Shown in pieces: positions 13,686 to 27,339 of a stretch of DNA of 64,000 nt; the first letter of the stretch is position 1; each line of letters begins with the position of its first letter. A program made the translations under genes and the position numbers. The stretch comes from Sipunculus nudus (lineage: Eukaryota > Annelida > Sipuncula > Golfingiida > Sipunculidae), in contig CM049314.1 in assembly GCA_026874595.1 (NCBI GenBank), forward strand, positions 55,289,812-55,353,811, in the 5' to 3' direction. A model generated the notes under the pieces. It was not told where the DNA came from, made no database searches, and was given only the letters and a program-made list of their open reading frames with translations.

Positions 13686-14872
13686 CAATTATTGATATTA
13701 ATTATTAACATTTATCCATCTAGAATGGATGGTAAAACATCTCCTCTGGATAAAATTGTGAAAATATTTATAATGACATGAAATATGGAAATGTGGTTTA
13801 TGCGATTTCTGTAATTACATGACAGACAGATAATTACATGCCTGCCTATCACCTGGTGATGTTTCCTGGAATTTAGGTGATTTTGTGCTCAACTGGACAA
13901 TAGAATGTAATTAAACTTAAACCACATTTCATAGTTAAAGACACGCCAATGCCATGGTGTACAGTGTCTATCAGTAATCTGCAGTTTCTCATCACTATCT
14001 ACTTATTTTTCCAGCTTTATAAATACATGTGTTGTACTATAACTGTGCTGCTTCAGTCCCTGTTCAAACAGTTGTTGATCTACTGATAACTCTTAAATAA
14101 CACTGGAGTATTTACTTTCTTGTTCAAGCTGTGACTTTGTCAATGTACCTGTCCTACATAACCTTTGTATCTATCCTACTACCACAGGTAATGCAAGACA
14201 AACAAACATTTCAAACCCTACTTTCATGCTCTGAGAGCTTCTTTGTCCATTTTTTTAACAAAAATATAACCTACAGAGCTTTATACTGAACTGGTTCAAT
14301 CCAAGATGCAAAACCTTACATGAAAAAATACTTCATCAGTTTTCAACTCATGACGTTGACTATAAATCACAAAAATGATATTCTGGAAGAATAGTGCCTT
14401 TATGTAAACTAATGTTAGGCTACAAATCATAGCACCAACTGGCTTATGTAGAAAGGGTAACAGCAACAATGAATAGAACATTACCATTTGACCCAAAACA
14501 TATTCTTTTTATTTTAACCATGTTATATAATGCTTAATGCCAGCAAATGAATAAGATATGATCAAGCTCTGAGCATCAGCTACTACAAACTGGGTCACTG
14601 TGACATAATTTTAAAGTATATGATATTAAATATACCATAGTCCAAACTGATTAAACATAACTGTGGCACGGTGATTCAGTCCATATGGCAAGACAATGTG
14701 TCTGTTTTAAAGATGTTATTTGTATCAGGAATGAAACTAATCCTGCAGCTACCAGCAGAGCTAAAGGGTCCTGTGATACGTGATACACGTAATACATATT
14801 TTTAGGTTATCCACCTGAGCACCAGGTGGCAGGGCCATAGACCACATCATTAATCACAACATGCTTCACAAA

Positions 14873-14890
14873 GGGGGGGGGGGGGGGGGG
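14873..14890 (+). repeat. 18-base G homopolymer
   Basis: There is an uninterrupted G18 in non-coding DNA. It is a possible G4 site and a likely point of length variation. Confidence 0.9.
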
Positions 14891-15102
14891 CAAATGTCAG
14901 CCAGCAAACATACACAAAGAAAAGGGATTTTTTCAGGGATTGTAGTCTCACATGACTGTATGTATGTACCACTGTTTCTATATTTTTACTTATATCTTTT
15001 TCTGCTGCAATAAGTAGTCAAATAAGAACCCATACACTGTTTATAGTTATGATATGACAAAAATAAATTGCAGAATAAGATATATATATATATGTTAAAA
15101 AA

Positions 15103-16987
15103 AAACAAGGGACCTATGGGTCACTGTGCTCAGCTGAAGTTGACCTTGAAGGTAAAAATCTAAAATAATATCAAATGGAGATCAAGTGTAAGAGGAAGAG
15201 GTAATAAAGGCCATGGTTGGTTTATATGATTGGTTTGTATTGATTAGCAAGAAATTGTTGCAAATAATATTTTGTGACCTGACCATGTGTTTCCTAATGT
15301 TGAAACTGAAGCATGTGAGCAGTTTGTGAAAAAATGATCTGTACTATTACCATGATTAACTGTTGACATTTCAGTAGTTTACAAATTTGTTTAATTGAAT
15401 CTATTTTTTTTGTATAATATATATTATTAATTATATACGTATTTTTTTATTAAATGTATACAGATGAAATATAACTAATTAACAACATAAAACAGGGCAA
15501 ACAAAGCCTGATCTCAAATTCTGCTGTGGCAGGAAAATAATGAACCAATGTTTGTATTAAATCCTAATTTTTTTATCACACCAATTTTTTTTTAATTAAG
15601 TTTATATGTCTATACATTTCCAATAAAACAGATACATCTGAATATAAAAGTTGATTCATAATTCTCAACTGCATCATCATAAATCTCAATCTTGTCATAT
15701 AACACCACACCATGCATACAAATGTTTATTTATTTTTTACCACAAAAAATATCTTTTAAATCTGAAAAACAATAAATATCTAAAAATACTTGATTTAGAT
15801 TTCACAATTTTCAATTGTGTCTTTATTTATCCATAATGTGCTTCATATTTTATAAATTTAAGCATACTGATGGGTTCAATTATATCTGTTAAAATCATTT
15901 AAAAGAAAATTAATTTCTTTAAAAATGCTACATTAACACAACATGGCATCTTCTGGATTACACTTGAATTACTTTTTTAAGGAAAGTTTTTGTATATTGG
16001 AGTGGAAACAGCATTACAATTAAGGAAATACAGTGAAAACAATAACAATTACTGCATTACACTTAGTGGGTTGGGTTTGCGGGGGGGGGGGGGGGGGGGG
16101 GGGGATTTGGGTGGTGATATTAGAATAACTGTACACCTGTCACAGCAGGGGGTCTCCCCCAGTGACTGTAACAAATCAGAAACCTTGGCATAGCCTGACT
16201 TCCAGTGACCTGGAGTGGGACCCTGCATCTGTAATCTGTTATCAAGCAAATGACTACAGTAGAGCCTCAAGAAAAAAAATCAATAACTAGCTTAATTTTC
16301 AAGCTTTTATTTTCAAATTTCAGATTTAAACAAATTAAATATTTATGTTTACATGCTGTGAAAATTAAATCAATGGTACATACAGGAGAAAAACGTGCCA
16401 TGGTCAAAGTTGGGCTAAATTTAAGGTACTGATTTTATTTTTATGCTAATAACTTAAAAAATTTCCAAACTCAGATCTAATTTTGGGTAAACAATTAAAT
16501 CTTAATTAAACATAGTTATATACTTGGGAAAATAGACTCTAGTTTCAAAATTATTCATGTTAAGTGAGTAAATATTTTTCCTGATTTTTTACAAAGTCTA
16601 TTATGTTCAGGCCCATAACTTAAAGAAATTATACTTAACAGACTTAATTTCTGGCATGTACATAGGAACTATATAGAAGAATATTTATGGTAAATATGAG
16701 GAAAAACAGATGAGTGGTTTTGATATAAGGCAGTCCTGAAGAGTGAAAATAGGTTTTTAATAAAAATTTGAGGTTTTTCCTTAAATTCTCATAGGAACGG
16801 AGTCGCAAAGACCCAGTTTTCGGCTTGGTAGGAGATCTTGGGGACATCTAACATTATGCTGAATTTTAGATTCCTAAGTCTTATGGTTTCAAAACGTGCC
16901 ACATCTACGGACGGACGGACGGACGGACGGACGGACGGACAGAAGGACGACGGACAATGGACCACGACTATAAGTCATCTGAGCTAA
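15103..16987 (+). mobile_element. Non-autonomous element with GGAC microsatellite and terminal hairpin (copy 1)
   Basis: It starts AAACAAGGGACCTATGGGTC, the same as the two 2.6-kb copies below, and ends with (GGAC)n at 16910-16939, then a hairpin-like GACTATAAGTCATCTGAGCT and A's. The last ~600 bp (from about 16375, CGTGCCATGGTCAAAGTTGG) match the 3' modules of the other copies, while the middle differs. A G24 run lies at 16081-16104. The design resembles the pearl/HINE (Helitron-like) elements known from bivalves. The class assignment is my inference. Confidence 0.7.
16081..16104 (+). repeat. 24-base G homopolymer inside the element
   Basis: G24 is uninterrupted and lies in the interior of the 15.1-17.0 kb element. 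Confidence 0.9.

Positions 16988-17032
<45 letters not shown>
16988..17032 (+). repeat. (AT)n microsatellite at the element's end
   Basis: About 22 AT units follow directly after the terminal GAGCTAAAAA of the element. They may have grown from the insertion site. Confidence 0.9.
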
Positions 17033-17033
<1 letters not shown>

Positions 17034-17060
17034 CTTTTTCATAAACACCTTCCTCAGATT

Positions 17061-19849
17061 TATAATTCTCTACTGAAAAGATAAAGTACATTTACTCTGT
17101 TATTGTAAAGTATAGGTAAGTGTTAAACCCAACAAAAGTTAAGGAAAGGTCACCTTAGGGTAATTTTGGAAAACCATACACTCCTAGAAAACAGTTTTTA
17201 TAATCATGATATTTTCTGTACAAAGTAAAATATTTTCCTTTTTTTCAAATAATCACTGTACCTATGCCTGCATCAATAATTTTTCATCAAGTGTAAGACC
17301 TTGCATAGTGGTTAAGTCAGACATGATTTTCGAAACGTGTTGTGATTTTCTCACACAGAAATCAATCCATGCTATGCTGTGTTGTGTTAGGTCAGATCCC
17401 TGTCTATATCACTTGTCAGGGCTGATGTATGACCTCATAACAAAATAAGAATAAGTAAATTCAGACATTCACTGACTTTCTTACAAATCACTCTACCTGG
17501 GAGGATATATTTTCACCCTTGCCTGTCTGTTTTTTTTGCAGGATTATGCAATGAATGAAGCTGTTTCCATGAACTTCTGTGAATGCGTTGCACATGGATT
17601 ATGGAAAGACACCATTAATTTTAGCATATAGCACAGGGCCTAAGTGATTGTTTTATCAGGCAGAGGTACATGCTCTATTGAGAACCCTACTAGTTACCCC
17701 AACCCCTCCCCACCCCAGGATGGCATGTGTCCATCCCCATTATTGTGAGTGTTGGTGTGTGTGCGTGTTTGTTTACAATATAACTCATGCAATCATGAAG
17801 GGAACCTCATGAAATATTCAGGGCATTTCAGGAATGGGTGAAGTATCAGTCAGGTTTTGGTGTGGATCTGGCTCATCATCTGAATTCAGGAATGTCATCA
17901 AGGAATATTCACAAATGTAGTCACTTGTGCATGAATGAACATAAGAAAATGGGCCAAATAAGTGAATGCAAACATGGTTTTGTAAGCATCCCACCATAGG
18001 CACCCCCAGATGGCAGTGGCTTGCATTACTAAGAATGCAAATTTCTAGTTTGTGAATGTGATGAGTTTCACTGAGCAGCTGTTCATTACATCATCACTGT
18101 ACTGACTTACACTTCATCTGGTACAGTTATGTGTGACACACTGGTCAGTCAGCTCATTACACCATCACACCTGGTCACTATCTATCTTACTGGTCAGACT
18201 GTGGTCAGCAGGAACTCAGCAGGCAGCTGGTCAATCACTATAAAACACAGCTGCTGACCAGTAATCATCAAGGTCACACCATGACCTTGCACATTTGTAG
18301 GTCACTCCTCAGAGAGTCATTTGTTTGTGGTCTGTAGATCAGAAAGACTGATGTAATCTGCACACTCTGTCAGTGTTCCAACTTTGCAGTCATGTACACA
18401 CAATCACACATGTGTGCATTTCTGATTTCTCTTAGTTCCTCAGATATACATCCCTGTATGTAACATGGAAGGTTACCAACTTTCTGCATTGCATTGTTAT
18501 TCTAACATATTTTAACTACCTTTCTAATATAATAATTCAAATTTCAGCACAAAAAGATGGAAATTTCTTTGCCAGCAAAGTGTACTTGTAATGGTAAGCA
18601 CATGTGAATTTATCCGTCTTTCAAACAGATATTTTTAATATCATAATTTTCTCAAATATTTTAACTAAATATTGATCTTATTAACTGATTCTGTAGTTGT
18701 TCTGATGTTAAATGTCACTATACATAATATCTCCACAAATTGGATATGGAAATATCACATGCTCCTTATGGCAATGACTTCCTGTCAAAAGTGTTCCTGC
18801 TGCTCAGAGAACAGTGCCAACACTAAGTGACATCTGATGGACATATTTTTAACTACTTGAATCTGATCCACCTGGTGGATACATTGTGCACTATTTTGCA
18901 CACAGGCCAGAGCACATAGAGCACTTTCCTTTCAAAACAGTTATAAGTTCTAAATTGACATATTCACCTGACAATGAACTTTTATCATTTGCTTTCATTG
19001 TACTAAAATCAGTTTTATATAACGTATGCCCAAAAGCATCTGCCATTCAGCATTCTATGCAAAACAATGGTGTGGTAGGAATAAAATAACACCTTTACCC
19101 ACACTTCAAGATAAGCAAAATAATTATTGTCACTTTCACTCATTTTAATATGTGATGATGACAGAGGAGAATGAATGCTCCAATAATAGAATACCTGTAC
19201 TTACCTGTACATCCACAACAGACTACTTTTAAGTCATTATAAAAATCAATGCAATATTCACTACAGGTAGATGGTCATATAACTCCCTATTGCCAGCTCC
19301 TTGGATACATGTAAATGAGTTCACTTACCTTTTTCAGAATAAATCATGCAAACCAATGTATTGTCAATACAAATCACATATTTTTTTTGAGTTTGTGGAT
19401 AAAAAAAGCAATGAATAACAGACACATTTTAAAGTCAATCTGTGAGATGATATTATGAAACTGGTATAAGCACAAGTTCAAGATGTGCATCTTGCCAACA
19501 TTTCATCCCTACATTTTCATCATTATGGATATTAAGTGTGTAACTTTTTATTTTGCCTTTTATAAACATCTGAAGTTACTATGGCCAGCTTTCACTTCCT
19601 AACAAATATTATCTGTACTGTCACAAAATATTTTGAAGTGGCCCCTCCCCCTAGTTTTTCCTGATTTTCATATTTAAATGAAAGATGTGATAGTTACTGC
19701 ACACTTTATGCATTATATGTATATATATATAATAATGCATGATTCAAATGCTATGTAATTCATTGGTGCAGTTTATCAGATAAAGATTGAACACTTATAA
19801 TTATCAAGTTCTGACTTGAGCATTCATGAGTAACAGAGACTGGTCCTAC
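17061..19849. other. Intron DNA downstream of the last recognised exon
   Basis: Apart from the dispersed repeat at 17.75-18.06 kb and a CTCF-like motif at 18003-18016, I see nothing definite. The C-terminal CNH exons of the kinase gene were looked for by family motifs and not found. Confidence 0.5.
17752..18060 (+). repeat. Dispersed repeat, copy 1
   Basis: The blocks TCATGAAATATTCAGGGCAT, GTGGATCTGGCTCATCATCT and AGGAATATTCACAAATG recur at 51424-51700 in the same order and orientation with moderate divergence. The minus-strand open frames over both copies look alike (ICEYS-MT-LN...PHQNL), which could be a decayed coding piece or simple shared ancestry. Confidence 0.65.
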
Positions 19850-19965
19850 CTTTCCCCTGGCTACAAGAGTCCTGTCATCTCCGGCCTCCATGTCGTCTGA
19901 TGGTGGTTTGTGCTGATCTCTTGATGGACGAGATTTACCAGGTGCGACCATCGGAGGTGAAGCAT
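19850..19965 (-). CDS. MAP4K4/TNIK/MINK1 (msn-like): Linker exon after MIVHD, last exon recognised
   Basis: This 116-nt exon completes Asp and encodes ASPPMVAPGKSRPSRDQHKP, then PSDDMEAGDDRTLVARGK, ending in phase 0. The final RTLVARG resembles the vertebrate EGTLIVRQ that follows the MIVHD region. The acceptor is TTTTTCTTCTACAG and the donor is GTAGGA. This is the most 3' coding piece I can support. A complete family member would still need several hundred residues including the CNH domain, none of which I could find to the left. Confidence 0.87.
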
Positions 19966-20287
19966 CTGTAGAAGAAAAATATATCAGTTAACAGGAAGAA
20001 ACCATGAAAAAAGTAGAAAATTCAAAGTGTCCTCTCTTCAGGTGACTACCGGTAATTAGATAATGTTTATTATAGTATGTTCCACCAGTGGGTACTCTTG
20101 AAAATTTGGCTATTATTCTCTTAAACTTGATGAATTTAATCATGAAATAAATTGTCCATGACATATTTTTTGTTATAAGGTGGGCATGATTTCAAGATTT
20201 CTGATGATATAAAGACTTTAAATCTTACACAGTTATTAATATCACAAAAAGTGATTCTAACGACCAACAATAGATGTGATAACCTAC

Positions 20288-20349
20288 CATCATGAACAAT
20301 CATAGATTCCAAGGTCTCCAATGTGTCCTTGCTGTAGCCGCCTGGTGGC
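20288..20349 (-). CDS. MAP4K4/TNIK/MINK1 (msn-like): Linker exon with the conserved MIVHD motif
   Basis: This 62-nt exon completes Leu and encodes PPGGYSKDTLETLESMIVHD. The ETLESMIVHD block matches the vertebrate ETESVKTMIVHDD motif in the linker before the CNH domain, which anchors this exon to the same gene. The acceptor is TTCATTTTAG and the donor is GTAGGT. The last G joins the next exon's AT to make Asp, giving MIVHDD. Confidence 0.9.
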
Positions 20350-22920
20350 CTAAAATGAAACCAACAAAAATACTGATTATTAATCCATTATAATAAATTT
20401 GATATATGTTTCACTAAAACTGCATCCTAAGATAAATCTGGTGTAGTTAACCATTTCTTCAACTGAATGATTCATCTAATAACACTAATTATGTGAAGCT
20501 TAATCAAGTCATATATCACCGGTGATATACTCTGTTAATATATGTTACCGATAACTGTATTTCTTGTATAAACATGTGTCACCCAGTACAATTTTATGAC
20601 ATGAATATGATATTTTCAAGGTATGCATGATATAAAATCTGTGACTTATTGCAATTACTGCTGCTGAGCCCAGCAGCGCCACCTCTTGGATGCACTGTTA
20701 GTGATATAACGTGCTGTTTGAGTCAGCTTATTGATAGTTCATTACTTGGAATCGGTTATTTCATGACGTAGCAAATGTGTTAGCTGAACAGAATGAACAG
20801 GTTATCAACAAGAGACACTGCAAATTGAAGTTACGCAAAACATAGGAGAGCTAGTGGAGAGATACAAGGGTGCTAAGAACTTCACTGCAGCAAGAAGCAT
20901 ATATTATCCAGACTCCAGTCAGGTGGTCACTTACTTTTTGACCCAATTAACACCAATGAAATGCATTAATATAGGAAATAATGGACCTAGAGTTAATTCA
21001 ATTTAATTATTTATCAATTTAATGTTAATACTGACAGTCACAAGATACAACACAGAATTATACACATGTGACTAAGATGTCCTTTTCAGGCTGAAACAAT
21101 TTAATCAGTTATTTTATTGATTGTATATAACGTAGGTATCACAGAATCAAATGAATTACCTAAGAATTTCACTATATCAAAGATTTTCTGAATACTATAA
21201 CCTTCTACAAGCAAGATTGTTTTTATACCAGAGCTTGGTACAATGAAACTTCCCTAACACGACCACCAGCAAAACCAGCTAAGATGGTTGTGATAGCATG
21301 GTAGTTGTCAGGCAGATTTCACTGATTTTTTAAAGTCAAAAGAAAGATTTATTCTTCCAAATATAACATGTTTCAGTTCCAAGATATATAATCACTACTT
21401 TAACAGACACATGACACTATCTCTGCCAGACTATTTTCCAATAACCCGAATACCAATTACTCTGCTTCATAAAGAACCCTGTACTGTTACCCATGCTGCA
21501 TGCCCTTGAGAATGACCTTGAAGTCTAGCTTGTGTATTAGTCTGGTCAAGGTCAGCAAAATGTGTAATCATGCTGCACTTTGCATGCCTTATATATACCA
21601 TGTATATGTATGTATGAAGCTTTTTTATAAACTATAAACTTACTTATTTTGAAATGAATATAAAACTATAAACTTACTTATTTTGAAATGAATATAAAAC
21701 TTACTGTATAAAGGTATGTGTGTACTACTAAGTATTCAAGCAAATCATAGTTTTTCATCAATACACCTCATGGATCGTTTTTAATCACTGTAGAAGATAA
21801 TGGCAGATTGAGAACTAATAATACAAATATTTCAATAATAAGTCTTACTGGATGAAACCTGATGTGGCAGTTTTCCTGTGCTGCCCTCTAGCAGATACTC
21901 ATTATTGTGTTTTTAATCCATATTAGAACAAAATTATGATTCACTGTGACTCGCTGGAATTTTCACAGATATGTGAACATCAACACTGGAATAGTTCATC
22001 TACTGACCACCAGATGTCCCTATCACTTTTTCCATCTGAGTGTATGATTTCTTAAAAATGTCTGCATTCTATTTAAATAAACTAACGAATGAGAAAACTG
22101 TTAAATATAAACTGAAAAACTGATAAACTGAGGCTTTCATATTCTTGCATGCTGTATTTCTTCAGGGTGATTAAAATTTTTCTTTGTTTTGTTTAAACTT
22201 TTCCAACTTCCGTATCTTCCCAATTTTGATTATCTTATAATACATAAAACTGACTTACATATGAAACTCATATTTATCATACATCTTATTCAGTGTAAGA
22301 TATGCTTTATTAACTCATGTTAAACTTCTAAGTAAGGCATCTGGCAAAGACTTTCACATTAAATTAGATCATATCCCAAATTACTTAAATATTTACATGT
22401 AGTGGCATAGTATTATAGTAACCATGAATTGCTCACTGACATGCCATTGGCATTCCACTATAAAAGTTCATGATCTCCTCTATAATCACTGGTGCTGCCA
22501 TATGCAGTAAATATCCACAGATCCACAGATTCATTTCTATACCCCTGTCTCACCCTGCTCCCAGTTTATAATCAAAATGCTATAAAATCATTTCAATGTG
22601 ACAGATCTCCAGATGTTTAACCAAACAAAAACTCTGGACACATATGTACATATACTGAAAATCAATTCAAATAAAATTAGACTGTCAAAATGAAATTCTA
22701 TGCTGAAATGATATTAAGACAGCAAAATAACTTGGCAGAGTTAATTTGTTAATCTGATGTAGAAAGATAAAACTAATGACTGAAAAATGATATGATTTCA
22801 AACAGAATTATTCTGTAATTTCTAAACCTCCATGGAAAATGCTATTTATCCTTTACTCTCATACAAGCACCAGAACAAGAAATTAAAAGAAACTATAATA
22901 TATGGGTAAAGATTAGATGT
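20350..22920 (-). other. Start of the 12.3-kb intron, 3' part
   Basis: This is non-coding. It contains a 41-bp tandem duplication at about 21624-21705 (ATAAACTTACTTATTTTGAA twice) and three weaker CTCF-like motifs (20676-20689, 21881-21894, 22007-22020). Confidence 0.6.
21624..21705 (+). repeat. Two-copy tandem repeat, ~34-41 bp
   Basis: ACTATAAACTTACTTATTTT followed by GAAATGAATATAAA occurs twice in direct succession, almost identical. Confidence 0.85.
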
Positions 22921-22929
22921 TCCCTTTGC

Positions 22930-25925
22930 TGAGAACAGTGTCATCCCAAATGGACAGGTCTCAGATAGACGGGTCAGATTTTTCTGTCCCATCTGGATGG
23001 GTCCTGCGGGTCCTAGTCAGATGCTTTATCAATAATGTATGGGTTAAAGATATAACAAAGCCTAATAAATGCATTATATTTTATATGTAGTATTTTGAAT
23101 GTATAAATGAAAATATCAAGCAGTTTAAAATGTCCTGCATGAAGGATGAATGGCTTCTTCGCATAGACCACCCGGCTGATTGGCGACGCAGACATCATGT
23201 GCAAGCATTACAACGACTCATTTTAATATCACTTACCTTGCAATATTACTGGTGTTTTGTTGTCTGCACTTATGAAATGACTTGCTGTAACAATCATTAT
23301 GAGATGCAACTTAATTAGTTCTGTTATTCAAACAAATAGTTAACTAGACATTTCTTGGCACCGCAGGTGCCAGAGTATCCCCAGACATAGTAGGCCCCCC
23401 CCCCCCTTTAAGAATAGGCTCCTGTGGCCTTGACCTTTGACCTTGTGACCCGAAAATTGATATTGATCATCCACTTTTATATATAAATCAATAGAGGTCT
23501 AGATTTATTGATGGGCCATATATAAGTCAGGTTTGAAATCCATATATTAATCCAAGCTTGAATTACCATCTTGGGAACTAATTTTTGGACAGATGGCTCC
23601 TGTGACCTTGTGACCTCACAATTGACAGGCGTCTTCCTCTATTGGCAGGGGAACTGTATGTGCAAGATGAAATGTCTGAGATGAAATGTTTGGCTGAAAA
23701 TTCATCCACAATCTTTTTAAAGATGTGTCCTGTGACCTTGACCTTTGACCTCGTGACCCCAAAATCAATTCGGGTCTTGCTTTTCCAATGGGACATATAC
23801 AAGTCAAGTTTGAAATCCATACATCAATAAAAGCAGGAATTATCATCCAGAAACTAATTTTTGGACAGATGTCTCCTGTGACCTTCACCTTTGACCTTGT
23901 GACCTCAAAATTGATAGGGGTCTTCGACTCTTGGCAGGTGAACTATATGTGCAAAATGAAAGATCTGAGATGAATTGTTTGGCTGAAAATGCATCCACAA
24001 TCTTTTTAAAGATGTGTCCTTTGACCTTGACCTTTGACCTCATGACCCAAAAATCAATTTGGGTCTTGCTTTTCCAATAGGTCATATACAAGTGAAGTTT
24101 GAAATCCATACATCAATAAAAGCAGGAATTATCATCCAAAAACTAATTTTTGGACAGATGGCTCCTGTGACCTTCACCTTTGACCATGTGACCTCAAAAT
24201 TGATAGGGGTCTTACTCTAAGAGATCTGCAGATGAACTATATGTGCAAGATGAAAGGTCTGAGATGAAATGTTTGGCTGAAAATGCATCCACTATCTTTT
24301 TAAAGATGTGTCCTGTGACCTTGACCTTTGACCTTATGACCTCAAAATCAATTGGAGTCTTGCTTTTTCAATGGGACAGTCAAGTTTGAAATCAATACAT
24401 CAATAAAAGCAGGAATTATTATCCAGAAACTAATTTTTTGACAGATAGCTCCTGTGGCCTTGACCTTTGACCTTGTGACCCCAAAATTGATATGGATCAT
24501 CCACTATCGGCAAGTGAGCTTTATATTCAAGATGGAAGACCTGGGATGAAAGTTTGGCTTAAAATGCATCCACAGTATCTTTTAAGATGCGAGTCCAGTG
24601 ACCTTGACCTTTGACCTCATGACCCTAGAACCTATAGGGTTCTTACTTTAGTAGTGGGCCATACATAAGTCACGTTTGAAATCCATATGGCTATCAACAC
24701 TGGAGATATCATAAGGTGTGTGATATTCACCAAATATGGACACATTAAAGGTCAAGGCCACTCTCATGGTAAAGGTCATGACCCAAAAGTAAATAGACCT
24801 CATCCCATAACCCATCTCTCTACATGTGCATAATATGAAAGAAATCTGTCCATTAGTTTTTTACTTATAATGCTTACAGTACTGTCAAGTGGCAATTATG
24901 GGGGTATTAAAAGGAGTAAAAACAAGAAAAGGATAACAGGTGGCGCCACCAGTTTCCAGTATATCACAAGGCTATCCAAGAACTTCAGTCACCTTGATTT
25001 TTTTACCAGTCCATGCAAGCTTACTTGAGATATTTAAGAATTTGTGTTATTTTCAGCAAAAATGGACCTATTCAAGGTCAAGGTCAGTCTCCTAGCATAG
25101 GTCATGACCCTATTTTAAATAGGCTTCGTCCCCTTACCTATATCTGTACAAATGTAAAGATTGAAAAAGATCAGTGAAATATTTTTTGAGTTATCCCGCT
25201 CACAAGGTTTTTCTGCGGCGGCGGCAGCGGCGATGGCGGCGGCGGGACCGTCATGAAACCATAGTATCTCGACTTTGTCTGGGGATACAATTATTAATTC
25301 CCCGCTTACAGGAAAAGCCTCCCTTTGAAGGGCAGTGACCATGTCAGAGGTGCAGGTTTTTCTACCATATATCCCCGTTATGGAACAGGGTTTCCAAACT
25401 GTCTTTCTACCTGTTTCCTGGAAATGTGCATAATTTTTAACTGACAATATGACAGTACATGGATTAATGTGATATATCAGACTAAGAATCACAAAGAACC
25501 TAGCTTATATACATTGCATATGTATATAAGTCGGCTCAACATTGTAACTCTGGTAGTTAACTATATGAAAACATTGGAGATAGAATCATTTCAGTTTTCA
25601 TGAATGATTGATATGTCAGGGAAGAAACAAGATAACGCAAAAATTTGGATGCACGTTAAATAGTAATTCATGTACATGGATATCATGAACAGCATTAAAT
25701 TTGATACTTATACCATGTTAGATAAACAGATATCCAGTATTATGTTTTTTTTTTTTTTGCTTTTACATAAAGCTTCACATCCCCCGCTACTTAATTGTAT
25801 GATCACGTCAAGAAATTATAACACAGCATCTAAATGGGACCCGTCTAACTCGAACCCGTCCAAATGGGACCATCTGAGACCTGTCCAATTGGAGCCCGTC
25901 CAACTGACACATTATCTTGAGAACT
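22930..25925. mobile_element. Outer element with ~75-bp inverted ends enclosing a second element
   Basis: Left-end sequence near 22945-23025 (AATGGACAGGTCTCAGAT, then GACGGGTC, GGGTC...AGATGCT) reappears inverted near 25828-25910 (AGCATCT...GGGACCCGTC, ATCTGAGACCTGTCCAATT). The ends carry short repeated GGACGGGT-like units. The enclosed 2.8 kb contains the 23.4-25.3 kb element. I read this as a nested insertion. No transposase frame is visible. Confidence 0.5.
23356..25290 (+). mobile_element. Element with inverted ends and ~285-bp internal tandem units
   Basis: The ends are inverted: GTATCCCCAGACA at 23375 and TGTCTGGGGATAC at 25276-25288. A hairpin TGGCACC-GCA-GGTGCCA lies just outside the left end at 23356-23372. 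Inside are four or so direct units of 276-289 bp (anchors AACTAATTTTTGGACAGATG at 23576, 23852, 24141, 24428), each with CCTGTGACCTTGACCTTTGA modules that are widespread in mollusc genomes. A GGTGGCGCCACC palindrome lies at 939-950 of 24 kb and a GGC trinucleotide run near 25215-25245. It is non-autonomous. Confidence 0.7.
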
Positions 25926-26215
25926 AATCTGCAAGCACTGTTTGCCTCCTGATGCATAAGACTATGAATTAGTACAAGAATTTTGTGTAAGGTATTACAA
26001 TTTCTTAACCATGTGTGTATACATGTGTGTGCACTTTCAATTTGAATAAATTTTTAACCTACTGTCATTAAACAACAAACATAAGAATTCATTTTTTTTT
26101 ATTTCTTACAAATCATAATACATAAATTCTATTACTGTACACACAACCACCAAACCCAATGTATTCAGAAATCTTAAGTATCACTGGAATTACCCTAAAT
26201 CACATATTTGCCAGA

Positions 26216-26229
26216 GGGGGGGGGGGGGG
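26216..26229 (+). repeat. 14-base G homopolymer
   Basis: There is an uninterrupted G14 in intron DNA. Confidence 0.85.
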
Positions 26230-27339
26230 TCTCTTTGGGAAAGGACCAACTCTTAATTTTCCTTAAAACTTGATTGTATGATAGGCACACAATTAGTAAA
26301 GTAAAATGTGAATTATAAATCAAATTGTAAATCAACATTTCCAATCAAGGAACTGAAGTCTGGTCCCCTGTGAGGGGCCTGTTGAAATTTTTAAAAATTT
26401 AAATGGAAAGATTACCATTAAAAAAAGACTATAGATCTTTTATTCTAAAGTAAACCAGTTGCACACTTTAAAAGCAAAATAAGGATTACAGTTAGATATC
26501 TGCTACAACAGCCCATTTTGTTCATATGTCATGGTAAGTGATAGAGCACAGCTGAATAGATAACCTAGTGAGCTGATACAACATAATACAAGATCCAATG
26601 CTGTATCAGCATTATCCGTACTGATCAACATTAATTATGGTCTCTCATCACCTTATGAGGTATATGAGGTCATATATCTGCAGTCACGAGTGAGCTGAAC
26701 AACATCTGACTGGATTATTGTTTGGACATATATTTCATGTTTCAAAATCATTTTTGAAAGGACATTTTGGTTATTTTTCTATAAACCAGGATAAAAATGG
26801 TCCTGGAATGTAAAATCTAAAGAACTGTTTAATGTACTGCTGTTGATCATTCTGTGATGAAAGCCTTGCAATACGATCATATTATGAAGCAATGTATCAT
26901 TAAATCCCTACTGATGAAACACAGGCATAAACATTTGTTCAACTTTGGCATATGCTGACAGGCTGTTGGTCTCATACAAATTAACAATAACAGAGAGTTA
27001 AGCTTCTGATTGCTGAAGGCCAAAAGGTATAAAAAATATACGAAAAGCCATCTTCTTAGTCCCTTTCTACCTTTAAAGATTGCAGCATCAACATTTTCAA
27101 GAACACAAAATTTCTTGAGGATTATTGTGAAATTTCAAGGGGCACCCATTGGTAGGACCAGACTATAGCATGGTTCTAACACTCATCTAATGATAAACCA
27201 TACTGGGGATTATTGAAGACATCAGCAGAAACATTTAACTGTGATCATTCTCTGAACAAATTGATGAACAAGTAATCAAAATGCAGGTGTCAAGCAGAAC
27301 ATGTTAGATTTGATGCATATTTATATATATAAATATATA

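Larger units (their letters stand above)
10801..15100. other. Non-coding AT-rich stretch
   Basis: No exon of the kinase gene is recognised. The region holds the microsatellites at 11.8 kb, AT-rich palindromic DNA at 12.55-12.66 kb, a ~65-bp tandem duplication at 13590-13685 (CATCTTCATATATTTAATAT twice), an 18-G run at 14873-14890, and a CTCF-like motif at 14819-14832. The longest open frames here (83-97 codons) show no domain. Confidence 0.5.

Noticed and set aside
1-19849. CNH-domain exons of the kinase gene
   Set aside because: I looked on the minus strand for the family motifs (for example FTPFIDPRLLQ, GTESGLMLLD) and found none, so none are annotated.
25115-25492. 125-codon minus-strand frame with an Ala run
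   Set aside because: It overlaps the end of the 23.4-25.3 kb element; the Ala run is the GGC trinucleotide repeat. No domain and no splice context.
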